DNA of 64,000 nucleotides from Bacteroidetes bacterium UBA1312 (GTDB lineage Bacteria > Bacteroidota > Bacteroidia > Chitinophagales > Chitinophagaceae), in assembly GCA_002307135.1 (NCBI GenBank), contig DBTQ01000034.1, positions 124,001 to 188,000 on the forward strand, given 5' to 3'. The translations under genes and the position numbers were made by a program. This document shows positions 50,555 to 60,065 of this stretch, in pieces (the first letter of the stretch is position 1; each line of letters starts with the position of its first letter). A model generated the notes under the pieces. That model did not search any database and was not told where the DNA came from. It saw only the letters and a program-made list of their open reading frames with translations.

Positions 50555-51931
50555 TTAAAACAACATTCTATATACATCCTCTACTTTATTTGCAGACTTT
50601 ACAACAATACGATAATTAGCCAATTGCAAGCCTTTTATATTCGCCTGAGGAATGAGTATCATATCCATGCCCAATTTATCCGCTTCCGCTATTCGTTGAT
50701 CAATACGGCTCACCGCTCGTATTTCACCCGACAATCCTACTTCTCCAACCATACATATATTAGAGGGCAAAGCCCTGTCTTCGTAGGATGATAGCAACGA
50801 GCAAACAAGAGCCAATTCTATAGAAGGGTCTTCTACTTTAATACCTCCGGCAATATTTACAAACACATCTTTTACACCAAAATGAAAGCCACCACGTTTT
50901 TCCAACACAGCCAATAACAATTGCAAACGACGCAAGTCTAATCCGCTTACCGTACGCTGTGGTGTTCCATAAACGGCTTGTGTTACCAATGCCTGCACCT
51001 CTATCATCAATGGGCGCATACCCTCCATAGTAGCTGCAATAGCAATACCACTTAATGGCTCATCATGTTGCGCTAATAGCATTTCGGAAGGATTACTGAC
51101 AGGACGCATGCCCTGTAACACCATTTCATAAATACCCAATTCAGAAGTAGAACCGAATCGGTTTTTGAGCGTGCGCAAAATACGATATACATAATTCCTG
51201 TCGCCTTCAAATTGCAATACCGTATCCACCATGTGCTCCAGCACCTTAGGCCCAGCAATAGAACCATCCTTAGTAATATGGCCAATAATGATAACTGGAA
51301 TATTAGAAGTTTTGGCAAAGCGCTGTAGCTCAGCAGCACATTCCCGCACTTGCGATACACTGCCCGCAGACGAGGCTACATAAGGCGACTCTAACGTTTG
51401 TATAGAATCAATAATCAACAAATTGGGTTTCAATCTTTGTGCCTCTCGAAAGATAGCTGAAGTATCTGTAGCACTAAGCAAGTATAAATTATCATTACTG
51501 ACGGCGACTCTTTCAGCACGCATTTTTATCTGCTGCATACTCTCTTCGCCCGATACATAAAGTGCAGTGCCATGCTTCCATTGCAACGCACATTGAAGAA
51601 ACAAAGTTGATTTACCAATACCTGGTTCGCCGGCAACCAATACTACAGACCCAGGTACCAAACCGCCGCCAAGCGTACGATTCAGCTCCACATCTGTCAA
51701 AATAATACGTGGTTCATCACTTACAATTACTTCATCCAGTTTGTGCGCCTGCCGTGCTTCCTTACTTTTTTCTTCCCATACAAAAGCATCTTTTTGCTGC
51801 GTTTGGTTATCGCGTTGTATCACTTCTTCTACATACGAATTCCACGCACCGCAGGACGAACATTTACCCGCCCATTTTGGCGACTCATGCCCGCACTGCT
51901 GACAGAAAAATGCCGATTTTGTTTTTGCCAT
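50555..51931 (-). CDS. radA: DNA repair protein RadA (Sms)
   Basis: A 458-residue RecA-like DnaB-type helicase that extends D-loops during recombination and natural transformation. The N-terminal C4 zinc finger is CQQCGHESPKWAGKCSSCGA. Walker A is GEPGIGKST, the RadA-specific motif is LKNRFGSTSELGIYEM, and the C-terminal Lon-like protease domain has GGIKVEDPSIELALVCSLLS. ATG start. It faces the giant helicase gene tail to tail with a 23-base gap. Firm. Confidence 0.96.
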   Translation of the reverse strand: MAKTKSAFFCQQCGHESPKWAGKCSSCGAWNSYVEEVIQRDNQTQQKDAFVWEEKSKEARQAHKLDEVIVSDEPRIILTDVELNRTLGGGLVPGSVVLVAGEPGIGKSTLFLQCALQWKHGTALYVSGEESMQQIKMRAERVAVSNDNLYLLSATDTSAIFREAQRLKPNLLIIDSIQTLESPYVASSAGSVSQVRECAAELQRFAKTSNIPVIIIGHITKDGSIAGPKVLEHMVDTVLQFEGDRNYVYRILRTLKNRFGSTSELGIYEMVLQGMRPVSNPSEMLLAQHDEPLSGIAIAATMEGMRPLMIEVQALVTQAVYGTPQRTVSGLDLRRLQLLLAVLEKRGGFHFGVKDVFVNIAGGIKVEDPSIELALVCSLLSSYEDRALPSNICMVGEVGLSGEIRAVSRIDQRIAEADKLGMDMILIPQANIKGLQLANYRIVVKSANKVEDVYRMLF

Positions 51932-51991
51932 TATTTCGTTTGTTCTTTGAATAAAACCTAAATTTAACGTGGTAGTAAAAGGTCTATTTTT

Positions 51992-53713
51992 CTACAGCCC
52001 CATCGAATTCATTTCATCATGAACAAAGCTCGATAGCTCTTTGATATAAGCGGGTGAGAAATCAAATTTTATACCTGCAGTGGCATACAATTCTTTTAAT
52101 GTTTTGGTATAACCCAAACACAAAGCAGTCATGTAATTATCGAGCGCCTGCTCTTTGTTTTGTTTGTATTGACGCCACATAGCAATAGCACCCAATTGCG
52201 CAATACCATATTCGATATAGTAAAAAGGTACTTCAAACAAATGCAATTGCTTTTGCCAGAAGTTCTTTCTGTATTCAGGGAAATCATTCCAGTTTACATT
52301 GTCTGTAGAAAACTCTTTTAATATTGCTAACCATTCTGTTTCTCTTTCAGCAATCGTATGTCCCGGATGCGTATATAGCCAATGCTGGAATTTATCAATA
52401 GTTGCAATCCAAGGCAACACATCTATCACTCGCTCTAACTCTTCCAGCTGTGCACGCTTGCATTCATCAGCGTTTTCAAAAAATACATTCCAATGTTCGA
52501 GCGTAAATAATTCCATACTCATACTCGCCAGCTCCGCTATTTCCATTGGATATTCCTTCATAGCAGAAAGAGGTAAATCATGTGATAAAAAAGAGTGAAC
52601 CGCATGTCCTCCTTCGTGCATCATCGTAATTAAGTCGTTGGTAGTACCGGCTGCATTCATAAATATAAATGGTACGCCCGATTCTGGTAATGGACAGTTG
52701 TATCCGCCCGGAGCCTTGCCTTTTCTACTTTCCAAATCCATCCGTCCCATCTCTTTCATCTTAGTCAAACACGCACCAAAAAATGGTCGTAATTGATTGA
52801 ATACAGTGATTGATTTTTGAAGCAATTCTTCACCCGTATGAAACGGTTGTAATGGTTGTCGGCCTATTGGTTCTGCATCCACATCATAAGGCTTCAATTC
52901 TGCTAAGCCCAATGTTTTTCTTCTGTATTCCAACAACATTTTTTGCAGGGGCAAAATATATTCGCGCACCGCTGCATGAAATTCAAAACAATCTTCGGGT
53001 GTATAATCGAATCGCCCCAACTCACGAAATTTATAGTCCCGATAATTTTCAAAACCTGCATTCAGTGCAATTTGATGACGCAATGCTAAAAGCTTATCGA
53101 ACATTTCGTTGAGCATATCTTTATCTTCGAGACGACGCTCCGCTACTTTTTCAAAAACATTTTTGCGTAACAAACGATCCGAATCATGCAGCATCTTAGC
53201 CGCTTGCTGTAGGGTATATTCTTTGTCGTTTACCGTTACAGACATCTTTCCACTTATTACACCATATTGTTGCGCCAACAAACTAATTTCGGATTGTAAA
53301 GGAATATTAGCTTCACGGAAAAGTGCAACACTATTTTCAACACTTCTTAAATAAGTAAAAAACTGTGCTGCATCTAAATTTTTATTGAACGGGCAATCCA
53401 ACAATTTTTTATTGATCTCAAAAGCATACGGTTTTATTTTAGGCTCGATCTCCATAACAAAATATTCGAAAGCTTGCTCCAATTCCGGACTTGTAGTGTC
53501 ACACGTCATCCGTATTTGGCGCCAGCAGGCATCTTCACCTATTACTGATTCCAACTCACTTAGGTCAGCGAGCCATTTGTTGAGCGATTCCTTTGATACA
53601 AGTTCACGGTTTTGTAATTCTTCAAAATATGGTTGTATTGCACCCCAATTTGTTATGGTAAAATCTTCTGGTAAAAATTGTCTTTTCTTCGCGGTAATAT
53701 TTGCGTTATTCAT
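51992..53713 (-). CDS. M3-family oligoendopeptidase (PepF-like)
   Basis: A 573-residue zinc metallopeptidase of the thimet/PepF group. The zinc-binding HExxH is HEGGHAVHSF, with the third ligand glutamate in EIAELASMSMELF. NAGFENYRDYKFRELGRFDY and ILKEFSTDNVNWNDF are conserved substrate-cleft segments. The protein has no signal peptide, so it degrades short peptides in the cytoplasm. ATG start. Leftward, just downstream of kdsD and possibly in the same unit (55-base gap). Confidence 0.92.
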   Translation of the reverse strand: MNNANITAKKRQFLPEDFTITNWGAIQPYFEELQNRELVSKESLNKWLADLSELESVIGEDACWRQIRMTCDTTSPELEQAFEYFVMEIEPKIKPYAFEINKKLLDCPFNKNLDAAQFFTYLRSVENSVALFREANIPLQSEISLLAQQYGVISGKMSVTVNDKEYTLQQAAKMLHDSDRLLRKNVFEKVAERRLEDKDMLNEMFDKLLALRHQIALNAGFENYRDYKFRELGRFDYTPEDCFEFHAAVREYILPLQKMLLEYRRKTLGLAELKPYDVDAEPIGRQPLQPFHTGEELLQKSITVFNQLRPFFGACLTKMKEMGRMDLESRKGKAPGGYNCPLPESGVPFIFMNAAGTTNDLITMMHEGGHAVHSFLSHDLPLSAMKEYPMEIAELASMSMELFTLEHWNVFFENADECKRAQLEELERVIDVLPWIATIDKFQHWLYTHPGHTIAERETEWLAILKEFSTDNVNWNDFPEYRKNFWQKQLHLFEVPFYYIEYGIAQLGAIAMWRQYKQNKEQALDNYMTALCLGYTKTLKELYATAGIKFDFSPAYIKELSSFVHDEMNSMGL

Positions 53714-53768
53714 TGCTTCAATAAATGTTTAAAATTAATTGCTCTTGTAACTGCATTAAGTACTCTTA

Positions 53769-54737
53769 TTAAATTAGCCCTTCGCGAACCAAGTCATGCA
53801 GATGTAACATTCCTGCATATTGCCCGTCCTTCGTTACCAACAATTGTGTGATATCATGTTCCCTCATCTTTTCAAGCGCAGTTACAGCCAACTCGTTTTC
53901 TTCAATTGTTTTGGGTGCTGTACTATAAATATCTTTCGCACGCAATGGATCCACATCGGTATGCAATTGCAACATCCTTCTAATATCACCATCTGTAATA
54001 ATTCCTGTCAAAACGCCATGCTCATCCATAACAGCAGTTGCACCCAGTCGTTTGCCAGATATTTCTACAATTATTTGTCGAATAGTGCTGTCTAAATTTA
54101 CTTGTGGTTTTTCGTTAAGGCTACTCATATCCTTTACACGGAGATACAAACGTTTACCCAAAGCGCCACCCGGATGGTAACGCGCAAAATCTTTATCAGT
54201 AAACCCTTTCAAATCAAGTAAACAAATGGCCAGTGCATCACCCATTACCATTTGTGCTGTAGTGCTGGTAGTCGGTGCCAAATTATTAGGACATGCTTCC
54301 TTCGCCACAGTGCTGTTAATAAAATAGTCGGCATTGGTAGCCAAGTAAGATTCTTTTTTGCCACAGAGCGCTATTACGGGATTGCCAAAATTTTTGATAA
54401 AAGGAACGAGCAACTTTATTTCCGGGCTCTCACCACTTTTAGAAATAATAATCACGACGTCATCTTCCTGTACCATACCCAAATCGCCATGTATGGCGTC
54501 GGCCGCATGCATATACAATGCAGGAGTTCCTGTAGAGTTCATCGTTGCCACTATCTTTTGTGCGATAATAGCAGATTTGCCAATACCGGATATTACGACT
54601 CTACCTTTAGATTTATAAATGATCTCAACGGATTTTAAAAAATCTTCGTTGACGAAATCTTCTAATGCTGCAATAGATGCTGCTTGTAACTTTATAGATG
54701 CAACCGCTTGTTGCATTACTTTTTCTGTCGAAAACAT
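53769..54737 (-). CDS. kdsD: D-arabinose 5-phosphate isomerase
   Basis: KdsD/GutQ-type isomerases interconvert ribulose 5-phosphate and arabinose 5-phosphate, the first step to Kdo of lipopolysaccharide. The SIS domain (about 35-180) reads VVISGIGKSAIIAQKIVATM, then GDLGMVQEDDVVIIISKSGE and the signature APTTSTTAQMVMGDALA. Two CBS domains follow (GVLTGIITDGDIRRML, AKDIYSTAPKTIEENELAV). Length 322 is normal. A -7 box ends 4 bases before the ATG. No other Kdo gene is present here. Confidence 0.93.
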   Translation of the reverse strand: MFSTEKVMQQAVASIKLQAASIAALEDFVNEDFLKSVEIIYKSKGRVVISGIGKSAIIAQKIVATMNSTGTPALYMHAADAIHGDLGMVQEDDVVIIISKSGESPEIKLLVPFIKNFGNPVIALCGKKESYLATNADYFINSTVAKEACPNNLAPTTSTTAQMVMGDALAICLLDLKGFTDKDFARYHPGGALGKRLYLRVKDMSSLNEKPQVNLDSTIRQIIVEISGKRLGATAVMDEHGVLTGIITDGDIRRMLQLHTDVDPLRAKDIYSTAPKTIEENELAVTALEKMREHDITQLLVTKDGQYAGMLHLHDLVREGLI

Positions 54738-54741
54738 GGAA

Positions 54742-54749
54742 CAAAGTTA
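54742..54749 (-). promoter_or_regulatory. -7 box abutting kdsD
   Basis: Reads TAACTTTG on the minus strand, only 4 bases before the ATG of kdsD. This implies a very short or absent leader. Confidence 0.4.
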
Positions 54750-54793
54750 ATGAGCTGAACGGATGAATGGCAGAAATAATTTGGGCTTTACGA

Positions 54794-55285
54794 TTATCTT
54801 AATATCAGCATGGAAACGGATCCATAACTTGCAAAAAATCTTGTTGTATAGGTATATTGGCCATTCACTTTAGCACTATCCATATCCCGGTAAAAATCTC
54901 CACTCAAACCACAACTACTCTCCCTTTGAATATGAAATTCAGAAGGCCCGTTATAACCCCCTTTACTGATTCTATAAACTCTAGGAGTATGCATCAATGT
55001 TAACTCTAGGTCATAATTAGTTCCATATCCGAGTTGAGCCAAGATTACAGTATCATTATCCTTCCAAGCAATAGTAAATTTTGTAACAGTATCTACAAAT
55101 TTAAGTGCATTAAAACTATCGTTTGGTAAGTAAGATTTGACAATAATTGTATCTACAATTGTGGTGTCCAGATTTGAAAAAGCTATAGCTGGATCACTGT
55201 CCTGATAATGATAAGTACAATCATATTTTTTATGACAAGCAGATAGAAGTATTATAATAAAGACTGTAATTACACTTTTCGTCAT
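54794..55285 (-). CDS. Small lipoprotein of unknown function
   Basis: A 163-residue lipoprotein: signal peptide TKSVITVFIIILLSAC with the lipobox LSAC. The mature part starts HKKYDCTYHYQDSDPA and is beta-rich, with alternating hydrophobic strands (TKFTIAWKDNDTVILAQLGY, QYTYTTRFFASYGSVSML). I do not recognise a family. It is divergent from the TonB-domain gene. Base composition looks like the neighbours. Function unknown. Confidence 0.65.
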   Translation of the reverse strand: MTKSVITVFIIILLSACHKKYDCTYHYQDSDPAIAFSNLDTTIVDTIIVKSYLPNDSFNALKFVDTVTKFTIAWKDNDTVILAQLGYGTNYDLELTLMHTPRVYRISKGGYNGPSEFHIQRESSCGLSGDFYRDMDSAKVNGQYTYTTRFFASYGSVSMLILR

Positions 55286-55367
55286 ACGCCGGTTTTATAG
55301 TACGAAATAACAATTTAATTGCCATTAATTTCATTTACTTTGTAAGTGGAAATATAAAATAACACTT

Positions 55368-55853
55368 ATGAAAAACATACTAGGTTTACTTTCGATGTCA
55401 CTAACATTGGGATTAAACACCGCCATAGCTCAAACAAAAATAACAGAACCTGGCTCATCAAATAGCACTGCAATAAAACCTGATGTACAAGAACCACAAG
55501 CAATACAACCGGAGGTTTTTGTTTATGTGGAGCAAATGCCCGAGTTCAACGGAGGGCAAACTGCTCTTGTGAATTATTTGAGCAGTAATATCAAATACCC
55601 AAAAGCAGAACAAGAAGCAGGACACGAAGGAAAAGCTATGGCAAAATTTATAGTTAACGAAGATGGTTCCATTTCAGATGTTACAATTGTAAGGAGTTCC
55701 GGAAGCAATGCCTTGGATGGCGAAGCCAAAAGAATCGTATCATCAATGCCTAATTGGAAACCCGGCAAACAGAATGGCAAAGCAGTAAAAACCTATTTTA
55801 ATTTACCTATAGTTTTCCGGCTCGAAACGAATGAAAAAGAAAATCAAAAGTGA
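55368..55853 (+). CDS. Secreted protein with a C-terminal TonB domain
   Basis: A 161-residue protein. A signal peptide ends near NTAIAQ, then a Ser/Thr/Pro/Gln linker of about 30 residues. The last 100 residues form a TonB C-terminal domain: MPEFNGGQTALVNYLSSNIK, YPKAEQEAGHEGKAMAKFIV, and PNWKPGKQNGKAVKTYFNLP. Classical TonB has an uncleaved membrane anchor; here the N terminus looks cleavable, so it may be a free periplasmic TonB-fold protein. No ExbB/ExbD genes are nearby. ATG start. Confidence 0.82.
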   Translation: MKNILGLLSMSLTLGLNTAIAQTKITEPGSSNSTAIKPDVQEPQAIQPEVFVYVEQMPEFNGGQTALVNYLSSNIKYPKAEQEAGHEGKAMAKFIVNEDGSISDVTIVRSSGSNALDGEAKRIVSSMPNWKPGKQNGKAVKTYFNLPIVFRLETNEKENQK

Positions 55854-56043
55854 TTAAAAAAAGATGTGCTCTTCTTTTTAAAAAATAAATGCTCCTCGAT
55901 TACTTTGTCCTAATATTTTGATTATTCTCGTTCTTCTTAGGTGGAATTCGTACTTTTACGTTTCAAATAGAAGTGTACAACTCGAAATGTTTTTCGCTTG
56001 AAAACTGTCCTTTGTGCTCTTCTGTCTAAAAGCATTTTAAGCA

Positions 56044-57543
56044 TTGAAACTAAAATCCTTTTTGGCGAAGCCTTATGCTGCCGTCGTTGCTAAAAAAATC
56101 CGCAAAAGCATGACCAGTGCGCTTGCCGACCAACAAAATATTTTTCAGCAACAGCTTAAAGATGGACGAAGAACTGTTTTTGGCAATGATCATCAACTTA
56201 AAGAGGTTAACAGCTATATTGAATATATCGAAGCGGTTCCTATCCGTGATTATGAAGGAATTAAGCCTTATATAGAACTTATAAAGACAGGTCAGGAAAA
56301 TGTTTTGTGGAAAGGGAAACCTATTTATTTTGCTAAAACATCAGGTACAACTAGTGGTGTAAAATATATACCGATTAGCAAAGATTCTATTGGCAATCAT
56401 ATCAATACTGCTAAATATGCCTTACTCAATTATATGGCAGAAAGTGGAAAACCCGATTTTGCCGATGGTAAAATGATTTTTCTTTCCGGATCACCAACCC
56501 TTGAACGTGTAGGAGGTATACCAACCGGGAGACTTTCTGGTATTGTGAACCACTATGTACCAGGCTATTTACGTCGAAACCAAATGCCTTCTTTCGAAAC
56601 AAATTGTATTGAAGACTGGGAAACCAAACTTAAAAAAATAGTACAGGAAACAAGCCATCAAGATATGACGCTGATCAGCGGTATTCCTCCTTGGATGCAG
56701 ATGTACTTTGATTGGTTAAGTGAAGCCAACGAAGGCAAAAAAATAAAAGAACTATTTCCCAACCTACAGGTAATCGCACATGGCGGTGTTAATTTCGAGC
56801 CTTATCGGGCCAAATTATTTGAAAGCCTTGGTGGTCCAATTGATACAATAGAAACGTTCCCGGCATCTGAAGGTTTTTTTGCTTTTCAAGATTCACAAAC
56901 AGAAGAAGGGTTATTGTTGAATACTGACTCCGGTATCTTTTTCGAATTCATCCCGACTAGCGAAATTTTCAATGAAAAACCAACACGTCTATCCCTTACT
57001 GATGTAAAACTGGGAGAAAATTATGCACTAATCATCAATAGTAATGCAGGCCTTTGGGGATACAATATTGGAGACACCGTAAAATTTGTAAGCATCAATC
57101 CATATCGTATTGTAGTAACAGGTCGTATTAAACATTTTATCTCTGCTTTTGGTGAACATGTAATTGCTGAAGAAGTTGAACATGCAATGCGGATTGCAGC
57201 TAACCAGCATGGTGCGCATGTTATAGAATTTACTGTTGCCCCAATGATTAATACGATTGATGGTTCGTTACCTTACCACGAATGGTTTATTTCTTTTGAA
57301 AAACAACCTGATAATTTAACCTCTTTCGCCAATACTTTAGACAATATACTACGAGAAAAAAATGTGTACTATGATGATCTTATTCGTGGAGGCATCTTAC
57401 AAGCACTGCGTATCACACTTTTAGAGCCACATGCATTTATCAATTATATGCGTAGTATAGGTAAACTCGGTGGACAAAACAAAGTACCACGACTAAGTAA
57501 TGACAGGGTTTTGGCAGAAGGATTGATGCCTTATAAATTATAA
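56044..57543 (+). CDS. GH3 family acyl-acid amido-synthetase-like protein
   Basis: A 499-residue adenylate-forming enzyme of the GH3 auxin-responsive promoter family. It shows the ATP-binding motif FAKTSGTTSGVKYIPI, the substrate region HGGVNFEPYRAKLFE, YYD-like motif FPASEGFFAFQD, and the hinge VKFVSINPYRIVVTGRIKHF. Plant members conjugate amino acids to auxin or jasmonate; the bacterial substrate is unknown. The frame opens with TTG at 56044 two codons after an in-frame TAA. The first ATG, 22 codons on, would cut a conserved N-terminal helix, so TTG is likely. Confidence 0.85.
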   Translation: MKLKSFLAKPYAAVVAKKIRKSMTSALADQQNIFQQQLKDGRRTVFGNDHQLKEVNSYIEYIEAVPIRDYEGIKPYIELIKTGQENVLWKGKPIYFAKTSGTTSGVKYIPISKDSIGNHINTAKYALLNYMAESGKPDFADGKMIFLSGSPTLERVGGIPTGRLSGIVNHYVPGYLRRNQMPSFETNCIEDWETKLKKIVQETSHQDMTLISGIPPWMQMYFDWLSEANEGKKIKELFPNLQVIAHGGVNFEPYRAKLFESLGGPIDTIETFPASEGFFAFQDSQTEEGLLLNTDSGIFFEFIPTSEIFNEKPTRLSLTDVKLGENYALIINSNAGLWGYNIGDTVKFVSINPYRIVVTGRIKHFISAFGEHVIAEEVEHAMRIAANQHGAHVIEFTVAPMINTIDGSLPYHEWFISFEKQPDNLTSFANTLDNILREKNVYYDDLIRGGILQALRITLLEPHAFINYMRSIGKLGGQNKVPRLSNDRVLAEGLMPYKL

Positions 57544-57573
57544 AAATAGCAGACCAGTCGGTCTGCTATTTTT
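57542..57573. terminator. Bidirectional terminator between the GH3 and M16 genes
   Basis: AAAAATAGCAGACC (57542-57555) pairs with GGTCTGCTATTTTT (57560-57573) over an AGTC loop. It serves both convergent genes. Confidence 0.93.
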
Positions 57574-57593
57574 ATAATTTATATTGAATATGA

Positions 57594-58841
57594 TTAATTA
57601 TTTGGGGAGATCGCCTTATAAAACAATGTATTACTATTCTCTTTTCTTAAGATAGTTTTCGCCGTTTCAAGCAATGAGCCTGCTGTTACTTCTTGATATT
57701 TTCCTAGCTCATCATTGATCATGGCAGCATCACCCAAAAGTTCATAGAATGCGAGATTATTGGCGCGAGATAAAATACTCATGTCTTCAAATTCAATCAT
57801 CGCTTCTATTTTGTTTTTTGCCTTCTGTAATTCATCATCTGTTACTCCAGCAGCAATCAACTGTTGTATTTGCTCTTCAACCGCAATATTTGCTTCCTCT
57901 AATGTTTTACCTTCCTTTACTTTTCCTTCAACTACAAGTAAGCCTGCATCCGAACTTCCTGTGTGATAACAATTGATATTACTAAACAGTTGTTGCTCTT
58001 TTACTAAACTAATATATAAGCGAGAGGCGTAACCGTTCCCTATTATTTCAGTAATCAAATCTGCCTCGTAATAGCCTTTACTCAATCGCGCTGGCATATG
58101 CCAAGCCTTGTACAAGGCATCCAAGGGTACATCTCTAACAATAGTTTCTGTCCTGGCTTCTGTTTGTATCGGTTCTTGATCTAGTTTACGAAGATACTTT
58201 TCACCGGTTGGTATATCATTAAACCATTTTTCAGTCAAAGCTTTTACTTCCTCTGTGGTAGTATTACCAGCTACACAAAGCACCGCATTGACTGGACGGT
58301 AATGTTTGAAAAAGAAATTCTTCACATCATCCAATTGCGCATCTTCCACATGTTTTAATTCTTTACCTATTGTCATCCAGCGATAAGGATGTTTAGTATA
58401 AGCCAATTCACGTAAATGCTTCCAAGCATCACCATAAGGCTTATTGATATAATGTTCTTTAAACTCTTCACATACTACTTTGCGTTGTACATCCAAACTT
58501 TTTTTGCTAAAAGCAAGTGATAACATACGATCGCTCTCCAGCCAAAATGCTGTTTCAATATTTTGTGCCGGTAACTGTATATAGTAATTGGTAATATCGT
58601 TTGTAGTGTAAGCATTATTTTCTCCTCCAGCCATTTGTAGTGGAGTATCATATTCTGGGATATTGATCGAACCACCAAACATCAAATGTTCAAACAAATG
58701 TGCAAAGCCTGTCTGTTCAGGATGCTCATCGCGCGCACCAACATCATATAGTAAGTTAAACGCAACCATAGGTGTAGTAGTATCCAGATGGACAATAACC
58801 CTAAGTCCGTTTTCTAAAGTAAATTTTTCGAATTGTAACAT
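57594..58841 (-). CDS. M16-family zinc peptidase
   Basis: A 415-residue inverzincin peptidase. The zinc motif HxxEH is in TGFAHLFEHLMFGGS, and the downstream glutamate is in VVCEEFKEHYINKPYGDAW. The second, inactive-type domain carries LDALYKAWHMPARLSKGYYE and IGNGYASRLYISLV. No signal peptide is seen. The chain holds one catalytic and one non-catalytic half, so the active particle may be a dimer with another M16 protein or a clam-shell homodimer. ATG start. Converges on the GH3 gene. Confidence 0.93.
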   Translation of the reverse strand: MLQFEKFTLENGLRVIVHLDTTTPMVAFNLLYDVGARDEHPEQTGFAHLFEHLMFGGSINIPEYDTPLQMAGGENNAYTTNDITNYYIQLPAQNIETAFWLESDRMLSLAFSKKSLDVQRKVVCEEFKEHYINKPYGDAWKHLRELAYTKHPYRWMTIGKELKHVEDAQLDDVKNFFFKHYRPVNAVLCVAGNTTTEEVKALTEKWFNDIPTGEKYLRKLDQEPIQTEARTETIVRDVPLDALYKAWHMPARLSKGYYEADLITEIIGNGYASRLYISLVKEQQLFSNINCYHTGSSDAGLLVVEGKVKEGKTLEEANIAVEEQIQQLIAAGVTDDELQKAKNKIEAMIEFEDMSILSRANNLAFYELLGDAAMINDELGKYQEVTAGSLLETAKTILRKENSNTLFYKAISPNN

Positions 58842-58908
58842 CTTTTATTGCTCTATTAGTACCGGTAATTTTTGTGGTTTCAACAATTCTTCAACACAAT
58901 AAAAAAAT

Positions 58909-59961
58909 CTAATCTCTTTCTTTTTCCATCTTTCTTCTTCTCAATGGATTTGCAGTGTATTCAGCATGGTTTTCTCTTTGGTGCAATAACGAAATAGACT
59001 GGAAAATGGCTTCCAAAAATGAAGACGGATCTGCAAGATTTTTTCCTGCAATATCAAATGCAGTACCATGGTCAGGAGATGTTCGGACAACTGACATACC
59101 AGCTGTAAAATTTACGCCTTCTCCTTGTGCCAATGTTTTAAAAGGAATTAAACCCTGATCATGGTACATTGCTAACACCGCGTCAAACTTTTTATAACTG
59201 CCTTGTCCAAAAAAAGCATCTGCACTAAAAGGGCCAAAAACAAGGTGTCCTTTTTGCTGCCACTCTTCCACCAACGGTTTTATAATAGTTTGTTCTTGAT
59301 TACCAATTTGTCCTTCGTCTCCTGCATGCGGATTAAGGCCTAATACTGCTATACGAGGTTTGTCAATACCAAAATCTTTTATCAACGATTCGCGCAGAAG
59401 GGTTAACTTACTTTGCAACAAGTCTGTAGTAATTGCTGCCGACACTTTTTCCAATGGTATATGTTCTGTTGCTACAGCAACCCGAAGGTCATTGCTATAC
59501 AACAACATAAGCACATCCTTTGCTTCAAACTTTTCCTTCAAATATGGTGTATGCCCCGTAAAAGGAAAATTAGTAGAATAAGTGTTGCTTTTATGTATCG
59601 GACCGGTTACTAATGCATCCAGTTGCCCATCTTTAAGACATTGCACTGCTACTTCAAGGGAGCGTACAGCATATTTACCACCAGTTTCAGTCAGTGATCC
59701 AGGCTGTATGGATACTTCTTCTTCCCAACAATTAAAAACATTTACTTGCTTAGGATTAAGTTTATCTATTTCCTTTGTGCTATGAAATACTAAATTGTGG
59801 TCTGCAACAATGCGGCGATAATAATTAATCACCTTATTCGAAGAAAATACAATGGGTGTACATAAATCAAGAATCCTATTATCAGAAAGAGTTTTGATAA
59901 TTAATTCTGGACCAATACCGTTAATATCGCCAGTAGTAATGCCTATGATTGGTTTTTCCAT
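58909..59961 (-). CDS. pdxA: 4-hydroxythreonine-4-phosphate dehydrogenase
   Basis: PdxA oxidises 4-phosphohydroxy-L-threonine in the DXP-dependent pyridoxal-phosphate route. The 350-residue length is normal. GITTGDINGIGPELIIKTL is the N-terminal signature. Metal-binding histidines are in TGPIHKSNTY, GLNPHAGDEGQIG and AMYHDQGLIPFKT, and PDHGTAFDIAGK completes the site. ATG start. Leftward, 67 bases upstream of the M16 gene and possibly in one unit with it. Confidence 0.95.
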   Translation of the reverse strand: MEKPIIGITTGDINGIGPELIIKTLSDNRILDLCTPIVFSSNKVINYYRRIVADHNLVFHSTKEIDKLNPKQVNVFNCWEEEVSIQPGSLTETGGKYAVRSLEVAVQCLKDGQLDALVTGPIHKSNTYSTNFPFTGHTPYLKEKFEAKDVLMLLYSNDLRVAVATEHIPLEKVSAAITTDLLQSKLTLLRESLIKDFGIDKPRIAVLGLNPHAGDEGQIGNQEQTIIKPLVEEWQQKGHLVFGPFSADAFFGQGSYKKFDAVLAMYHDQGLIPFKTLAQGEGVNFTAGMSVVRTSPDHGTAFDIAGKNLADPSSFLEAIFQSISLLHQRENHAEYTANPLRRRKMEKERD

Positions 59962-60065
59962 AAAATATAAAACCGTTTTTAGTATTAAAAACGGTCAAAA
60001 ATAGGACTATTTGAAGTATCAGCTAATATTTAAAAAAATAGACCCTTTAAAAGTCTCTAAAAATA

